Positions 11,019 through 24,014 are shown, counted from the first letter of the stretch. The stretch is DNA of 57,500 nt from Chrysomallon squamiferum (GCA_012295275.1 CM022676.1:8848586-8906085); one strand, 5' to 3'. Translations and numbers: made by a program. The notes: generated by a model not told the origin, from the letters alone.

Positions 11019-11310
11019 ATGTATATGTATATCGCGAAGTTCCAGACTGCGTGTATTTTGTAATTTTTTACTTTTGTGTGCATCTTGTGTTTGTTCATAT
11101 ATGTATTCATTTTTAAGAATATTGAATTTAATAAATAACAATGCTATTATCAAGATTACGTATGTGGTACTTGATAAAAGTAAAAACATTTGTTTTATAT
11201 TAAGTAATAGTTTTAAAATGTCATGACCTACAGCTTATCTAATAACAACAAATTCCGGAATGAACAATATAATAAAAAGAAAATAATTTAAACATTTTTG
11301 TTTTCAGTGA
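10031..11310 (+). CDS. Secreted single-Ig-domain protein, array copy 2
   Basis: Exons are 10031-10085, 10438-10784 and 11308-11310 (TGA), giving 134 residues. Leader: MAFSTNIIFFLLSFSTCS. The Ig exon differs from copy 1 by four amino-acid changes (Glu45Asp, His60Tyr, Tyr66His, Gly91Asp) and one silent change. All five cysteines, the CGEGT motif, the AWWC F-strand and the NVT sequon are kept. Splice sites are consensus. The 5' flank for about 160 bases before the leader exon is shared with copies 1 and 3, so expression control is probably shared. A tail exon is at 11569. Confidence 0.75.
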
Positions 11311-11455
11311 GATTAGAAAAAGCTAGTCACAGAGTGCTTCGTGTCATTCGATGATTTACATGTAAGGAAAATAATATTTATTTATTTATTTATTTAAAAT
11401 GATTAATAAATATTAAATATTTGGATTCGAATGTAATAATATAGATCTCTCCAGC

Positions 11456-11503
<48 letters not shown>

Positions 11504-11568
11504 TTATAGATATAGCAATGAATTTAATCTATGGGTGCCAAATTAATTCAATATCTTTGGTTTTGTAG

Positions 11569-11616
11569 ATTAGTCAGCTTAATCCACATAGCTGGTTTAC
11601 CAACAATCACCACTGA
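11569..11616 (+). CDS. Alternative C-terminal tail exon, copy 2
   Basis: It reads ISQLNPHSWFTNNHH then TGA after the acceptor TTTTGTAG, identical in protein to copy 1. It would join the Ig exon in phase 0 if exon 3 (11308-11361) is skipped. Confidence 0.5.
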   Translation: MSQLNPHSWFTNNHH

Positions 11617-12239
11617 AGTAATATTCGATGGACATTTGTTTACATTATTCCTGTTGCAGTTTCAAAATTTGTTCTAATGTTCAGAAAATGAAGATACATT
11701 GTTACATGTATATAGTTTGCTTTTTTCTTTCTTGTATTTTTCAAATCATTTATATTCTCTTGTTTATAAATTCAAAGACTATTCTTTATTTATTTATTTA
11801 TTTTATTTTACTTTATTTTATTTTACTTTATTTTATTTTATTTTATTTTTTTATTTCAATTATCTATTTATGTGTTTGTTTCATTTCAGTTTATTTGTAT
11901 TATTTCAGCTTTCTTCATAGTTTATCTATCTATTTATTTATAGATTTATTTATTTTTCTTTTCTCTTTCATTTATGTTGTTCATATTATTTATTTCCTTT
12001 GATTTATTTCTTTATTTGTGTTTAGGTTCTATCATGTACAATAAATTAACATTTTTTATTATTACAGTTTTTACGAGATGATATTATAGATACTATTTTA
12101 ATGTTTTATTATTATAATATTGTTTGCTTAGATGATATCCTGACTCTAATTTAATGGTTTTTTGTTATTCTATCATGGACCCTAACTGAACATTTTTCCG
12201 TTACAATAGTTTGTACTTGTTTTGCGTCATTCATTTATT

Positions 12240-12272
12240 TATAACTATTATTATTATTATTATTATTATTAC

Positions 12273-12302
<30 letters not shown>
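12240..12302. repeat. ATT microsatellite in the 3' flank, unit 2
   Basis: ATT tract with one ACT interruption, the same as in unit 1 (5740-5792). It produces spurious poly-Ile/Tyr reading frames. A candidate AATAAA follows at 12418. Confidence 0.9.
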
Positions 12303-12304
<2 letters not shown>

Positions 12305-13335
12305 TTTGTTTTTTCTTTATTATTATTATTATTAATACTGTATTAAGTTACAAACTCTCCATTGCTGATTTAATAGTTCTATTTTATACGTAATGGTTAC
12401 TCTTAATGTTTATAAAAAATAAAAAAAGGTTTGTGTAACAATCTTGTGTTCTTACTTTTTTGTTTTTATTTTTGTTGTTGTTGTTTTTGTAACAATTCTG
12501 CATCATCACACAACTTTATGTTAAACAGTTCAGACGAATAAGTACATTTATGTTAAGTAATATTAATACTAACATACTTTATACACAGAATATCACCAAA
12601 ACCAAAACCTCAAATAATAACATTGTTAACAACATTGAACAACATTTTAGTGTTACAGTTGAGGAATGGTAGAATATATCGTCCCATTTTGGCACATGCG
12701 ATCACATCCACAAAGTCAATAACTTTATTATAATGATACTGAGCATACATTTGCTTTGTTACATATTTCATACCTGGAGATTTCGAAATTATTATAAAGA
12801 TCTGTGCATTTTTTTTTTATCATTGGAATTATTATTTTTTTATTTTTGTGTGTGTTTTATTTGTTGTATTTTGAATTCAGTTGTTGACTGATTTAAAGTA
12901 TCTACCTACGGATGTTTCTTTATGGGAAAGATTAAGTGAATCGAGTAAAATATTTAAATTTTAGTTAAGTTCTTAAGTTGAGAAAAAACTACAAAATGCG
13001 AAAAACATGCATGGATGCCTGAAGTGATTCTTTCAAATAGTTGTTAATAATATTAATACTAATAATAATAAGAAGAAGAAGAATAAAAAATATTATGCGA
13101 ATAATAAAAATAAATAAATGAATAATGAACAGTGTACTTACTTATTTATTTGTCTTTTTTGTTTGTTTTAATTTAATTATTTATAGATATACTTTGTTTT
13201 ATTTTTGTTTTATTTTACTGATTTATTTTAATTTATTATTATTATAATATATTTTTTCTTTTTACTTTCTTTCTAAAAAGAAAACAAAAATCTTCTTTAG
13301 CAGTATAATTTTTGGAGCAAGTACATTTTCAAGAA

Positions 13336-13390
13336 ATGGAGATCAGTAGAAACATCATTATATTTTTACAAACATTTAGCGCTTGCTCAG
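13336..13390 (+). pseudogene. Leader-exon relic downstream of copy 2
   Basis: It corresponds to the relic at 6826 and likewise has the donor changed to TTAAAT and no Ig exon behind it. Confidence 0.7.
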
Positions 13391-13869
13391 TTAAATTCTG
13401 TTCCATATAATTTATATATCATTGGAAAGACATAACCCCTCCCACACCGACCCCCCACCCAACACACATACACACACACTTTCGTAACAAACTGTTTACT
13501 GAGCAACAAGAAGAAGACGAAAAATAGCAAGAAGAAGAAGAACAATCAAAATAATAAAGAGAAGAGAAACAATAACAGCAGCAGCAGCAGCAGCAGAAAC
13601 AACAACAATAACAACAATAATAATAATGAAAAGAACACTAAGCCTCAGTACAGATGGGACAAGTCTGTTCTTTCGTCAAGCTGCAACATTGTTTGACAAA
13701 CAACGCTACATTATTTTGAAATAATGACGTAAATTATGTCTACGTTGCTGATTACGAAATCAGTCAAGGTCACTAGAATTATCTTTTTGCAAGAAGATGA
13801 TTTCGATTTGGTAACGTTTTGCATTTGTTCTTTAAAATATTCATTGATTTGAAATTTTCATGTCTATTA

Positions 13870-13900
<31 letters not shown>

Positions 13901-14065
13901 TATTTGTTTATTTATTTATTTATTTATTTATTTTAGTACAGTGAATAAATATAAATATAAATAAACAATATACTTACTAAAATGAAAGAAAATACTAAAT
14001 ACAACAGGGTTCGAAATTAATAAACCAAATTAACCAACCAATTAAAAAAAAACAGTTAAAAAAAA

Positions 14066-14122
<57 letters not shown>

Positions 14123-14501
14123 GAAATCGGAAGACCGTCAAGCAGACGATAGAAGCTAAGACTGCATTCGGGAAAGTTCGGATTTATCCCCTTTTTCGGA
14201 CGACATGGTCCTAATATTGACCTTTGACATATTTTTCACATATTGGTAATTGAAATATTAAAAAACCTGGGTCCATGTTCTTGTTAATTTTGAAATTAAA
14301 GTTGATCTCCCCAGCATTTGTGAAATGGATGTCGGGAATCGGCGTAACTGGTGCAAGTTAAACGAAGGGATGGTACAGAACAATGTTCAAATTACTTGTT
14401 TGTCAAAATACTCCTATAAGTAATATTCCATCAAAGGAATTTACTATTAACAAGTTTATTTTATTTGCAATTAAATAAAAACCAAGTATCTTTGCGGGCG
14501 A

Positions 14502-14563
<62 letters not shown>

Positions 14564-14683
14564 CTTTGTAACATTCTGTATATATTATATATCTACGTGT
14601 GTGTGTTTATGTGTGTGTGACGGTGTGTGAAATGTAAGATAGTTTCTGTGGCTCTGAAAGTAAAAGATCGCCACGCATTGTGA

Positions 14684-14763
14684 TAATTGATATTTATGAG
14701 AATGTGACGTTGAGTTGGCGATGCGCTGTTAATAATAATCATTTTTTAGATTCAGTGGATCAA
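14684..14763 (+). pseudogene. Orphan Ig-like exon remnant before copy 3
   Basis: Same segment as at 9036, with the T-run frameshift. The block around it, GTGACGTTGAGTTGGCGATG, is essentially unchanged between old and young units. Confidence 0.45.
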
Positions 14764-15042
14764 GCGCATATCTGTTTTCGAAGGACGAAGAAAATATTTT
14801 AAAAAGTTATGAATGTATCTTTATACAGTGGCATGTTAAAACATTTGTAGCGATCACTAAAATTCATGCGCAATAATTTAGCAATGCAAAGTCTGCTATA
14901 GCAGCCTTGATTACACAGGCATCGTGAGAAGTCGGAGATTTCACAGGAATCGAATCGCGTCTCCTCGAAACGTCAGAGGTGGTCATTTGTAAAAATGACA
15001 GTCTCCGCTTCGGATTACATAGTAGAGCTACCACTGCCTCAA

Positions 15043-15520
15043 CTTACGAGTTTTTCGAGTTAAGAGCAGTCGCCGGTGCAGATTTCTGCTTTGAATTGTC
15101 AGACTAAATCCGAGTTACGAGCGACCTTCAGATAGGACGCCGCTAATTGGCGTAACGAACAACGTAACATCCGGCCAGCATCCCGCGTCTCACTCGTTTA
15201 CTTCACGTGGTTCCTCGCCGCGGAAGTATCTCTGTTGAGTTGTGCTCGCGTTATGTGGAGTATTTTGCCCAATTTCCATGGGTCGTAAGAAAATTAGTGC
15301 AAAGGATAATACTGAGAACAAGAATCGGATGATCTTATTGCATTAAAGCTTGAATTGATAGAAAATGTGAGTGACTTGGCTTGGCAGAACGAGCGTAGTA
15401 CTTCCACGATGTGTACCATACCGAAGCTGAAGGAGTCGATAAAGGCTGTAACTCCAGGCAAAGGCGTTGAAATAATTTGTCTGAAATCAAAGATATCTAC
15501 ACTTTACGAAACGAATTTAT
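15043..15520 (+). mobile_element. Tigger/pogo-type transposon remnant, unit 3
   Basis: Nearly identical to the remnant at 9395 with the same truncated 3' side. This shows that the truncation predates the duplication that made copies 1-3. Confidence 0.75.
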
Positions 15521-15678
15521 TCTTATTATTAATTGATTCATTTAATTATTTGTTTGTTTGTTTGTTTGTTGTTGGTTTTTTGCTTGTTTGCTTGCTTGCT
15601 TTCTTGATTCCAAGTTTGTTTCTAAAAAATTGTTCTTCTTTAGGTATATTGCTTTTGGTACAAGAACATTTTCAAGAA

Positions 15679-16855
15679 ATGGCGTTCAGTACAAACATCA
15701 GTTTCTTTCTTCTATGCTTTAGCACTTGCAGAGGTAAAATCTGTTCTAGATAAATTGTTCTTCATTTCCACCAAATTTATATATCAGTGGAACACGCACA
15801 GACAAGTTACTTTCGCATTTAATTCAGGGAATTAGCTTACTTTCTCAAATAATTCAGTGCATCAGCTACTTTGCAAATAATTCAGTATATTAACTAATTT
15901 CTCAAATAATTCTGTACATTAACTACTTATGCAAATAATACAGTTCATTAACTACTTTCTCAAATAATTCTGTACATTAACTACTTTCGGAAATAATTCA
16001 GGACATTAGCTCCTGTCCAGCAGTATTATAAATAAAAGAGAAAACTTTTGTTTTCACTTTTACTTTCTTAAACTTTTGTTCCAGCAATACAGCTGTCTCT
16101 TAATAAGTCGGTCTCGACAGTGACAACCAGTCAGCCTTTTTCGGTTACGTGTACTGAGTCAGAAACTCCTCTTGAGGGTGGCTCGACATACATCTATGCT
16201 GCCGGACACGTTCTTGTTGTATTTCATCAGAAATACAATTTCTGTGAAGTCAAAGGCGATGTACCTCGTGGCTACGTAGCTGTCTGTGGAGAAGGAACTG
16301 GTGATGCTTGTTCTGAAACAAAAAAATATATTATAAACATTGAGAGAGTTGACCCTGTCACATACGGAGCATGGTGGTGTGAACACTTCGAAAGCGGTAG
16401 AACTAGCAACAACGTAACTATAGCTGTGAAGGTAAGTATAGATAAATTATATTTTGTGTGTGCGTGAGTTGTGTGTATATATGTAGTGTGTGTGTGGGTT
16501 TGTGTGCTGGATTTGTTTTTGTTCGGTTTGTTTTTGTATATATACTTATTTGTATTTATCTGTTTTAATGTTTTTTGTGTAGACTGCCAGACTGCGTGTA
16601 TTTTGTAATTTTTTACATTTGTGTGCATCTTGTGTTTGTTCATATATGTATTCATTTTTAAGAATATTGAATTTAATAAATAACAATGCTATTATCAAGA
16701 TTACGTATGTGGTACTTGATAAAAGTAAAAACATTTGTTTTATATTAAGTAATAGTTTTAAAATGTCATGACCTACAGCTTATCTAATAACAACAAATTC
16801 CGGAATGAACAATATAATAAAAAGAAAATAATTTAAACATTTTTGTTTTCAGTGA
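15679..16855 (+). CDS. Secreted single-Ig-domain protein, array copy 3
   Basis: Exons are 15679-15733, 16085-16431 and 16853-16855 (TGA), giving 134 residues. Leader: MAFSTNISFFLLCFSTCR as in copy 1. The Ig domain differs from copy 1 at Thr25Asn, Pro29Ser and Tyr66His, plus two silent changes. The five cysteines and the NVT sequon are kept. The intron after the Ig exon lacks part of the GT-rich stretch seen in copies 1 and 2. A tail exon is at 17143. Confidence 0.75.
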
Positions 16856-17001
16856 GATTAGAAAAAAGCTAGTCACAGAGTGCTTCGTGTCATTCGATGA
16901 TTTACATGTAAGGAAAATAATATTTATTTATTTATTTATTTAAAATGATTAATAAATATTAAATATTTGGATTCGAATGTAATAATATAGATCTCTCCAG
17001 C

Positions 17002-17077
<76 letters not shown>

Positions 17078-17142
17078 TTATAGATATAGCAATGAATTTA
17101 ATCTATGGGTGCCAAATTAATTCAATATCTTTGGTTTTGTAG

Positions 17143-17190
17143 ATTAGTCAGCTTAATCCACATAGCTGGTTTACCAACAATCACCACTGA
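17143..17190 (+). CDS. Alternative C-terminal tail exon, copy 3
   Basis: ISQLNPHSWFTNNHH then TGA after the acceptor GGTTTTGTAG, as in copies 1 and 2. Confidence 0.5.
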   Translation: MSQLNPHSWFTNNHH

Positions 17191-17816
17191 AGTAATATTC
17201 GATGGACATTTGTTTACATTATTCCTGTTGCAGTTTCAAAATTTGTCCAAATGTTCAGAAAATGAAGATACATTGTTACATGTATATAGTTTGCTTTTTT
17301 CTTGCTTGTATTTTTCAAATCATTTATATTCTCTTGTTTATAAATTCAAAGACTATTCTTTATTTATTTATTTATTTATTTATTTTATTTATTTTATTTA
17401 TTTTACTTTATTTTATTTTATTTTATTTTTTTATTTCAATTATCTATTTATGTGTTTGTTTCATTTCAGTTTATTTCTATTATTTCAGTTTTCTTCATAG
17501 TTTATCTATCTATTTATTTATAGATTTATTTATTTTTCTTTTCTCTTTCATTTATGTTGTTCATATTATTTATTTCCTTTGATTTATTTCTTTATTTGTG
17601 TTTAGGTCCTATCATGTACAATAAATTAACATTTTTTATTATTACAGTTTTTACGAGATGATATTATAGATACTATTTTAATGTTTTATTATTATAATAT
17701 TGTTTGCTTAGATGATATCCTGACTCTAATTTAATGGTTTGTTTATTCTATCAAGGACCCTAACTGAACATTTTTCCGTTACAATAGTTTGTACTGTTTT
17801 TGCATTATTTATTCAT

Positions 17817-17820
17817 TCAT

Positions 17821-17871
<51 letters not shown>

Positions 17872-17875
17872 TAAC

Positions 17876-17936
<61 letters not shown>
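17817..17936. repeat. Compound TTTA and ATT microsatellite, unit 3
   Basis: A TTTA tract (about 17817-17872) followed by an ATT tract (about 17877-17936). The TTTA part is absent from the same place in units 1 and 2, so it expanded after duplication. Confidence 0.9.
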
Positions 17937-18444
17937 TTTTATTTTGTTTTTTATTTATTATTATCACAAACTCTCCATTGCAAATGTTATGGTTCTATTT
18001 TATACATAATGGTTACCCTTAATGTTTAGAAAAAAAAAAAAAAAAGGTTTGTTTAACAATCTTGTTTTGTTACCTTTTTATTTGTTTTTATTTTTGTTGT
18101 TGTTTTTTTGTAACAATTCTGCATCATCACACAACTTTATGTTAAACAGTTCAGACGAATAAGTACATTTATGTTAAGTAATATTAATACTAACATACTT
18201 TATACACAGAATATCACCAAAACCAAAACCGCAAATAATAACATTGTTAACAACATTGAACCACTTTTTAGTGTTACAGTTGAGGAATGGTAGAACCTAT
18301 CGTCCCATTTTGGCACACGCGATCACATCCACAAAGTCAATAACTTTATTATAATGATATTGAGCATACACTTGCTTAACCTGGAGATTTTGTAATTATT
18401 ATAAATATCTGCTTTCTTTTTCTTTTTTTTATCTTTTGGAATTA

Positions 18445-19169
18445 CAGTATTCCCTCGCTATTCGCGGGGGTTACGTTCTTTACCCCCCCCCGCGAATAGC
18501 GAAAAACCGCGAATATTGGATGCAGTTTTAAAACGTCTATTATGAGATTATATACGGTACTAAATGCTTCCCAAACACTTTCTAAAGACACTCTTACTCA
18601 TTAATACAGTAATAATGTAGTAATATTGCATGCAGTTATGTATTTCACTAATGTAGTAATGATAATGTAAACACATTTTAATTTTGTACTGAAACAATAT
18701 TTTAATCAGAAAGAAACGTAAGTACAGGAGGACAGTAACACCGCATAGCATAGTTACCCATACTGTATTACTGTACCGTAAAGTCATTTTCTATGCGTAC
18801 AACATATGTATTAGAACTGACAGAAAGTGGAACAAATTTAAAGGCAAACAGACAGATAAATACAGTACGCACAGTTCAGGTAATAATAATACAATTCAGT
18901 AATAATATGCAATCAAAAACATTATTAATACACGGTCACAAAAAATATGCACTGTACATACAGTGTATGCATTTATAAAAAAATACGTACTGTATTGCAA
19001 TAATAATTGAAAAAATTTCATATTGTTTGTGCGGTTTACCGAGCATTTGTTTTTATGACGTTATGACGCTCGCCTGGTATACCAGCATACTATGCGATAG
19101 GGTTAAGAGCCTAACCCGCGAATATGCGGGGCCGCGAATGGGGAACCGCGAACAGGTGAGGGTATACTG
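18445..19169. mobile_element. Non-autonomous TA-flanked DNA transposon (CGCGAATA type)
   Basis: The ends CAGTATTCCCTCGCTATTCG and (reverse complement of the right end) CAGTATACCCTCACCTGTTC form inverted repeats, and TA flanks both sides (18443-18444 and 19170-19171). Further internal GCGAATA/TATTCGCG motifs extend the palindrome near both ends. No transposase frame is seen. Units 1 and 2 have the empty site (TTGGAATTATTATTTT at about 6315 and 12823), so insertion followed divergence of unit 3. The TA duplication fits the Tc1/mariner-pogo superfamily. Confidence 0.8.
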
Positions 19170-19638
19170 TAATATTATTATTATTATTTTTGTGTGTGTG
19201 TTTTATTTGTTGTATTTTTTGTTGTATTTTGAATTCAGTTGTTGACTAATTTCAAGTATCTACTTACGGATGTTTCTTTCTGGGAAAGATTAACTGAATC
19301 CAGTTCTTTAGTTGAGAAAAAACTACAAAATGCGAAAAACATGCATGGATGCCTGAAGTGATTCTTTTAAATAGTTGTTAATAATATTAATACTAATAAG
19401 AAGAAGAAGAAGAAGAAGAAAAAATATTATGCGAATAATAATAACAGTTTACTTACTTATTTATTTGTCTTTTTTGTTTGTTTTAATTTAATTATTTATA
19501 GATATACTTTGTTTTATTTTACTGATTTATTTTTATTTATTATTATTATAATATATTTTTTCTTTTTACTTTCTTTTTAAAAAGAAAAAAAAATCTTCTT
19601 TAGCAGTATAATTTTTGGAGCAAGTACATTTTCAAGAA

Positions 19639-19693
19639 ATGGAGATCAGTAGAAACATCATTATATTTTTACAAACATTTAGCACTTGCTCAG
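19639..19693 (+). pseudogene. Leader-exon relic downstream of copy 3
   Basis: Same relic as at 6826 and 13336. The start codon is present, the donor is lost (CAG/TTAAAT) and no Ig exon follows. Confidence 0.7.
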
Positions 19694-20318
19694 TTAAATT
19701 CTGTTCCATGTAATTTATATATCATTGGAAAGACATAACCACCACCACCACCGACCCACCCACCCACACCGACCCCCCCACACATACACACATTTTCGTA
19801 ACAAACTGTTTACTGAACAACAAGAAGAAGACCAAAAATAGCAAGAAGAAGAACAACAACAATCAAAATAATAAGGAGAAGAGAAACAATAACAGCAGCA
19901 GCAGCAGCAGAAACAACAACAACAACAACAACAACAACAATAACAACAATAATAATAATGAAAAGAACACTAAGCCTCAGTACAGATGGGACAAGTCTGT
20001 TCTTTCGTCAAACTGCAACATTGATACATTATTTTGAAATAATGACGTCAATTACATCTACGTCGCTCATTACGAAATCAGTCAAGGTCATCAGATTTAT
20101 CTTTTTGCATGAAGAGGATTTCGATTTGGTAAAATTTTACATTTGTTCTTTAAAATATCCATTGACTTGAAATTTTCATTATTATTATTATTATTATTAT
20201 TTATTTATTTTTTTATTTTATTTTTTATTTTTTTATTTTAGTACAGTGAATATATATATATATATAAGTATAAATAAACAATATATTCATTCTAATGAAA
20301 GAAAATACTAAATACTAT

Positions 20319-20388
20319 ACGGTTCGAATATTCTCTGAAATGTAGCTTTTTAAGTACCAAATTAACCATCCAATAAAACAAACCAGTT

Positions 20389-20424
<36 letters not shown>

Positions 20425-20552
20425 GAAAATTTCGGAGCAGACGGCAAAAGCTAACACGGCATTAGGGAAGGCTCGGATTTATTCGCGTATTCGGCCGAGA
20501 TAATCCGAATATTCACATTTGGCGATGTGGTGACTGGCCATTTGAAGCCCTG
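20319..20552 (+). mobile_element. MITE of the TTCGAA-ended family, unit 3
   Basis: Counterpart of the element at 7491, with a long A run in the middle and the right end TTTGAAGCCCTG. Confidence 0.55.
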
Positions 20553-20640
20553 TATCATTATTACTCTCTTAATAATTGTTATTGTTGTTGTTGTTAGTGT
20601 TACTATTCATTTTATTATTGATGTTGTTGTTCTCATTATA

Positions 20641-20688
<48 letters not shown>

Positions 20689-21038
20689 GCAGTAGACCGA
20701 TCATCTCCGATTTTGATAAAATTTACTTTATGATTTTTCGATCCATATTAATAATGGAAACATTCAAAAACCTGTGTCCAGGTTCTTATTAATTTTGAAA
20801 TTACAGTTGATCTCCCCAGCATTTGTGAAATGGATGTCGGGAATCGGCATAACTGGTACAAGTTAAACGAAGGGATGGTACAGAACAATGTTCAAATTAC
20901 TTGTTTGTCAAAATACTCCTATAAGTAATATTCCATCAAAGGAATTTACTATTAACAAGTTTATTATTATTTGCAATTAAATAAAAACCAAGTATCATTG
21001 CGGGCGAGTTTATTTATATATATTGTTTTGTAACATTC

Positions 21039-21071
<33 letters not shown>

Positions 21072-21161
21072 GGTGTGGGTTTGGATGTGGGTGTGTCGGT
21101 GTGTGAAATGTAAGATAGTTTCTTTGGCTCTGCAAGTAAAAGGTCGCCACGCATTGTGATA

Positions 21162-21240
21162 ATGAATATTCATGAGAATGTGACGTTGAGTTGGCGATGC
21201 GCTGTTAATAATAATCATTTTTTTATATTCAGTGGATCAA
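21162..21240 (+). pseudogene. Orphan Ig-like exon remnant before copy 4
   Basis: Keeps the codons for NIHENVTLSWRCAVNNNHF, then shifts frame at a lengthened T run so that the tryptophan codon is lost. Confidence 0.45.
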
Positions 21241-21470
21241 GCGCGTATCTCTTTTCGAAGCACGAAGAAAATATTTTAAAAAGTTATGAATGTATCTTTA
21301 TACAGTGGCATGTTAAAACATTTGTAGCGATCACTAAAATTCATGCGCAATAATTTAGCAATGCAAAGTCTGCTATAGCAGCCTTGATTACACAGGCATC
21401 GTGAGAAGTCGGAGATTTCACAGGAATCGAATCGCGTCTCCTCGAAACGTCAGAGGTGGTCATTTGTAAA

Positions 21471-22115
21471 ACTTACAAGTTTTTCGAGTTAAGAGCAGTC
21501 GCCGGGGCAGATTTTTGCTTTGAGTTGTAGGCCTAAATCCGAGTTACGAGCGACCTTCAGATGGGACGCCGCTAATTGGCGTAACGAACAACGTAACATC
21601 CGGCCAGCATCCCGCGTCTCACTCGTTTACTTCACGTGGTTCCTCGCCGCGGAAGTCTCTCTGTTGAGTTGTGCTCGCGTTATGTGGAGTATTTTCCCAA
21701 ATTTCCATGGGTCGTAAGAAAATTAGTGCAAAGGATAATACTGAGAACAAGAATCGGATGATCTTATTGCATTAAAGCTTGAATTCATAGAAAATGTGAG
21801 TGACTTGGCTTGGCAGAACGAGCGTAGTATTTCCACGATGTGTACCATACCGAAGCTGAAGGAGTCGATAAAGGCTGTAACTCCAGGCAAAGGCGTTGAA
21901 ATAATTTGTCTGAAATCAAAGATATGTACACTTTACGAAACGAATTTATTTCTTTACCGTCTGTCTCTTTTTTTTTTCTTTTTTTTTTTTTTTTTTATAC
22001 AATATTTGTCATTTATACATACATTTTTCTTATTTAAAAACACGTTACAAATAAAAAAGAATTAAAAAATTGGAGTGGATTTTGAGGGCCTGGAACTTAA
22101 GTAAAGGTACCACTG
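21471..22115 (+). mobile_element. Tigger/pogo-type transposon remnant with 3' end, before copy 4
   Basis: It contains the same 5' half as units 2 and 3 plus a 3' half with the segment ATACAATATTTGTCATTTAT. It ends in GGTACCACTG, the reverse complement of the CAGTGGTA end seen at 29674 and 45248. It shows what was deleted from units 1-3. Confidence 0.75.
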
Positions 22116-22670
22116 TTTATTGTTTAAGTACAAGACACGTGAACTGGTGAAAGCAAAAGGGCAAAACAATGGCTTAACAGCCAATCTAGATAAACGGGTG
22201 TCGGGTATTGCTGCCGCTACTGTGTTCGTAAGCCGTAGGTGATGTCGTGCCTGGCATCTCTTACAGTATGTAGCGAGATCTCTGAAAGGTAAAGCCTATT
22301 GTCCCATTTTGGCACTCGCTACTGCTTCCAGAAAGCTAATAACTTTATTATAAAGACATGGAGCAGACATTTGCTTTGTTACATATTTCATAGCTGGAGA
22401 ATTTAATATTCTTATACATATCTGTGTAGTTTTTAGTCTTTTTATCATTTGGAATGTTTTATTCTTTTCTTCTTTGTTTTTTTGTATTTTGGAATTCTGT
22501 TGATGACTGATTTGAAGTATGTTCCTATGGATGTTTCTTTATGAGATAGATTATCTGAGTCCAGTAAAGTATTAATATTGTTGTTGAGTTGCAAAGTTGA
22601 GATAAAAAACTACGAAATGCAAAAAATATGCTTTCATGCCTGAAGTGATTCTTAAAAATATTTATGAATA
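22116..22670. other. Repeated intergenic DNA, no gene seen
   Basis: The stretch matches 29930-30440 in order, including TAAGCCGTAGGTGATGTCGT and the block ending TGCCTGAAGTGATTC. I find no frame or splice-bounded exon. Confidence 0.55.
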
Positions 22671-22671
22671 T

Positions 22672-22836
<165 letters not shown>

Positions 22837-22888
22837 ACATTTTCTTCTTTAGGTATATTAATTTTGGTACAAGAATATTTTTGAAAAA

Positions 22889-24014
22889 ATGGCGTTCAGT
22901 GGAAACATCATTATATTTCTACTGTGCTTTAGCATGTGCGCAGGTAAAATGTGTTTGAGATAAATTGTTTTTCATTTGCACCAAATTTATTTATCACTGA
23001 GAACACGCACAGGCAAGCTACTTTCACAAATAATTTAGTGGACCAGCTACTTTGCAAATAATTCAGTATATCAACTACTTTCTCAAAACATTCTATACAT
23101 TAACTACTTTCGCAAATAATTCAGTAGATTATCTAGTTCTTCAAATAAATCTCTACATTAACTATTTTCGTGAATAATTCAGTACATTAGCTACTTTCTC
23201 AATTAATTCAGTACATAAGCTATATTCTCAAATAATTCAGTGCATTAGCTCTTTTCTCAAATAATTGAGTACATCAGCTGGTCTGTCAAATAATGCAGTA
23301 CATTGGTGAGAGAGAGAGAGAGAGTGTTTTCACTTAGTGTTTTTAAACTTTTGTTCCAGCAATACAGATGTCTTTTAGTTCGTCGGCGTTGACAGCGGTA
23401 AAGAATCAGCCTTTTTCGTTTACGTGCACTGTGTCAGAATTACCTTATCACGGTGGCTTAATAAGAATCATTTTTGATAAATTCGTTGCTGCTTCATTTG
23501 CTCAGTCATGGCAAAAATGTCAGAACATCGACGGCTTTCTGCTTCGTGGCTTCACAACTGTTTGTGGAGAAGGAACTGATGATCCTTGTTCTGAAACCAA
23601 AAAATATATAGTAACGACTGAGAAAGTGACTGAGCTTAGATACAAAACATGGTGGTGTGAAGAAGAGTATTCCAAGACAGCTAGCAATAATGTAACTGTA
23701 AGTCTCAAAGTAAGTAGAGATGAATTATATTTTGCGTGTGCGCGAGTTGTGTGCATGGATATTTCTTTTGTGTGTTTGCGGGCGTGTTTCTTTTATTTTT
23801 CTCTATATATGTGGGTTTATCTTATTGTTTGTGCGTATTTGTTTGATTCTCATATTTTATGTGTGCGTGTCTTTTTTTTTCTTCTTTTTTTGAGTGTATT
23901 CATATGTCTATGTTGCAGACACAGTGTGTTTTGCAATAACAACAAATCCAGTAATGAGGAATACAATAGAAAGAAAATGTTTTAAACATTTGTTTTATTT
24001 CTCAGGAAGATTGA
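22889..24014 (+). CDS. Secreted single-Ig-domain protein, array copy 4
   Basis: Exons are 22889-22943, 23360-23709 and 24006-24014 (GAA GAT TGA), giving 137 residues. Leader: MAFSGNIIIFLLCFSMCA. The Ig domain is diverged from copies 1-3 but keeps five cysteines (FTC, KCQ, VCGEG, PCSE, WWCEE), the CGEGTDDPCSETKKYI motif, an E-F segment VTELRYKTWWC and the NVT sequon. The donor is AAA/GTAAGT. Reading through that donor stays open for a further 91 codons and includes long hydrophobic stretches before a stop at 23983, so an intron-retained membrane-associated form cannot be excluded. A tail exon is at 24267. Confidence 0.72.

Noticed and set aside
11628-12002. Hydrophobic frames rich in FIYLF (also 17202-17582, 32396-32665, 37632-37895) that look like membrane proteins
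   Set aside because: They come from TTTATT-rich DNA that varies in length and frame between units; no conserved start or splice structure.
18560-18978. Small frames inside the 725-bp transposon
   Set aside because: No transposase motif; the element is non-coding.
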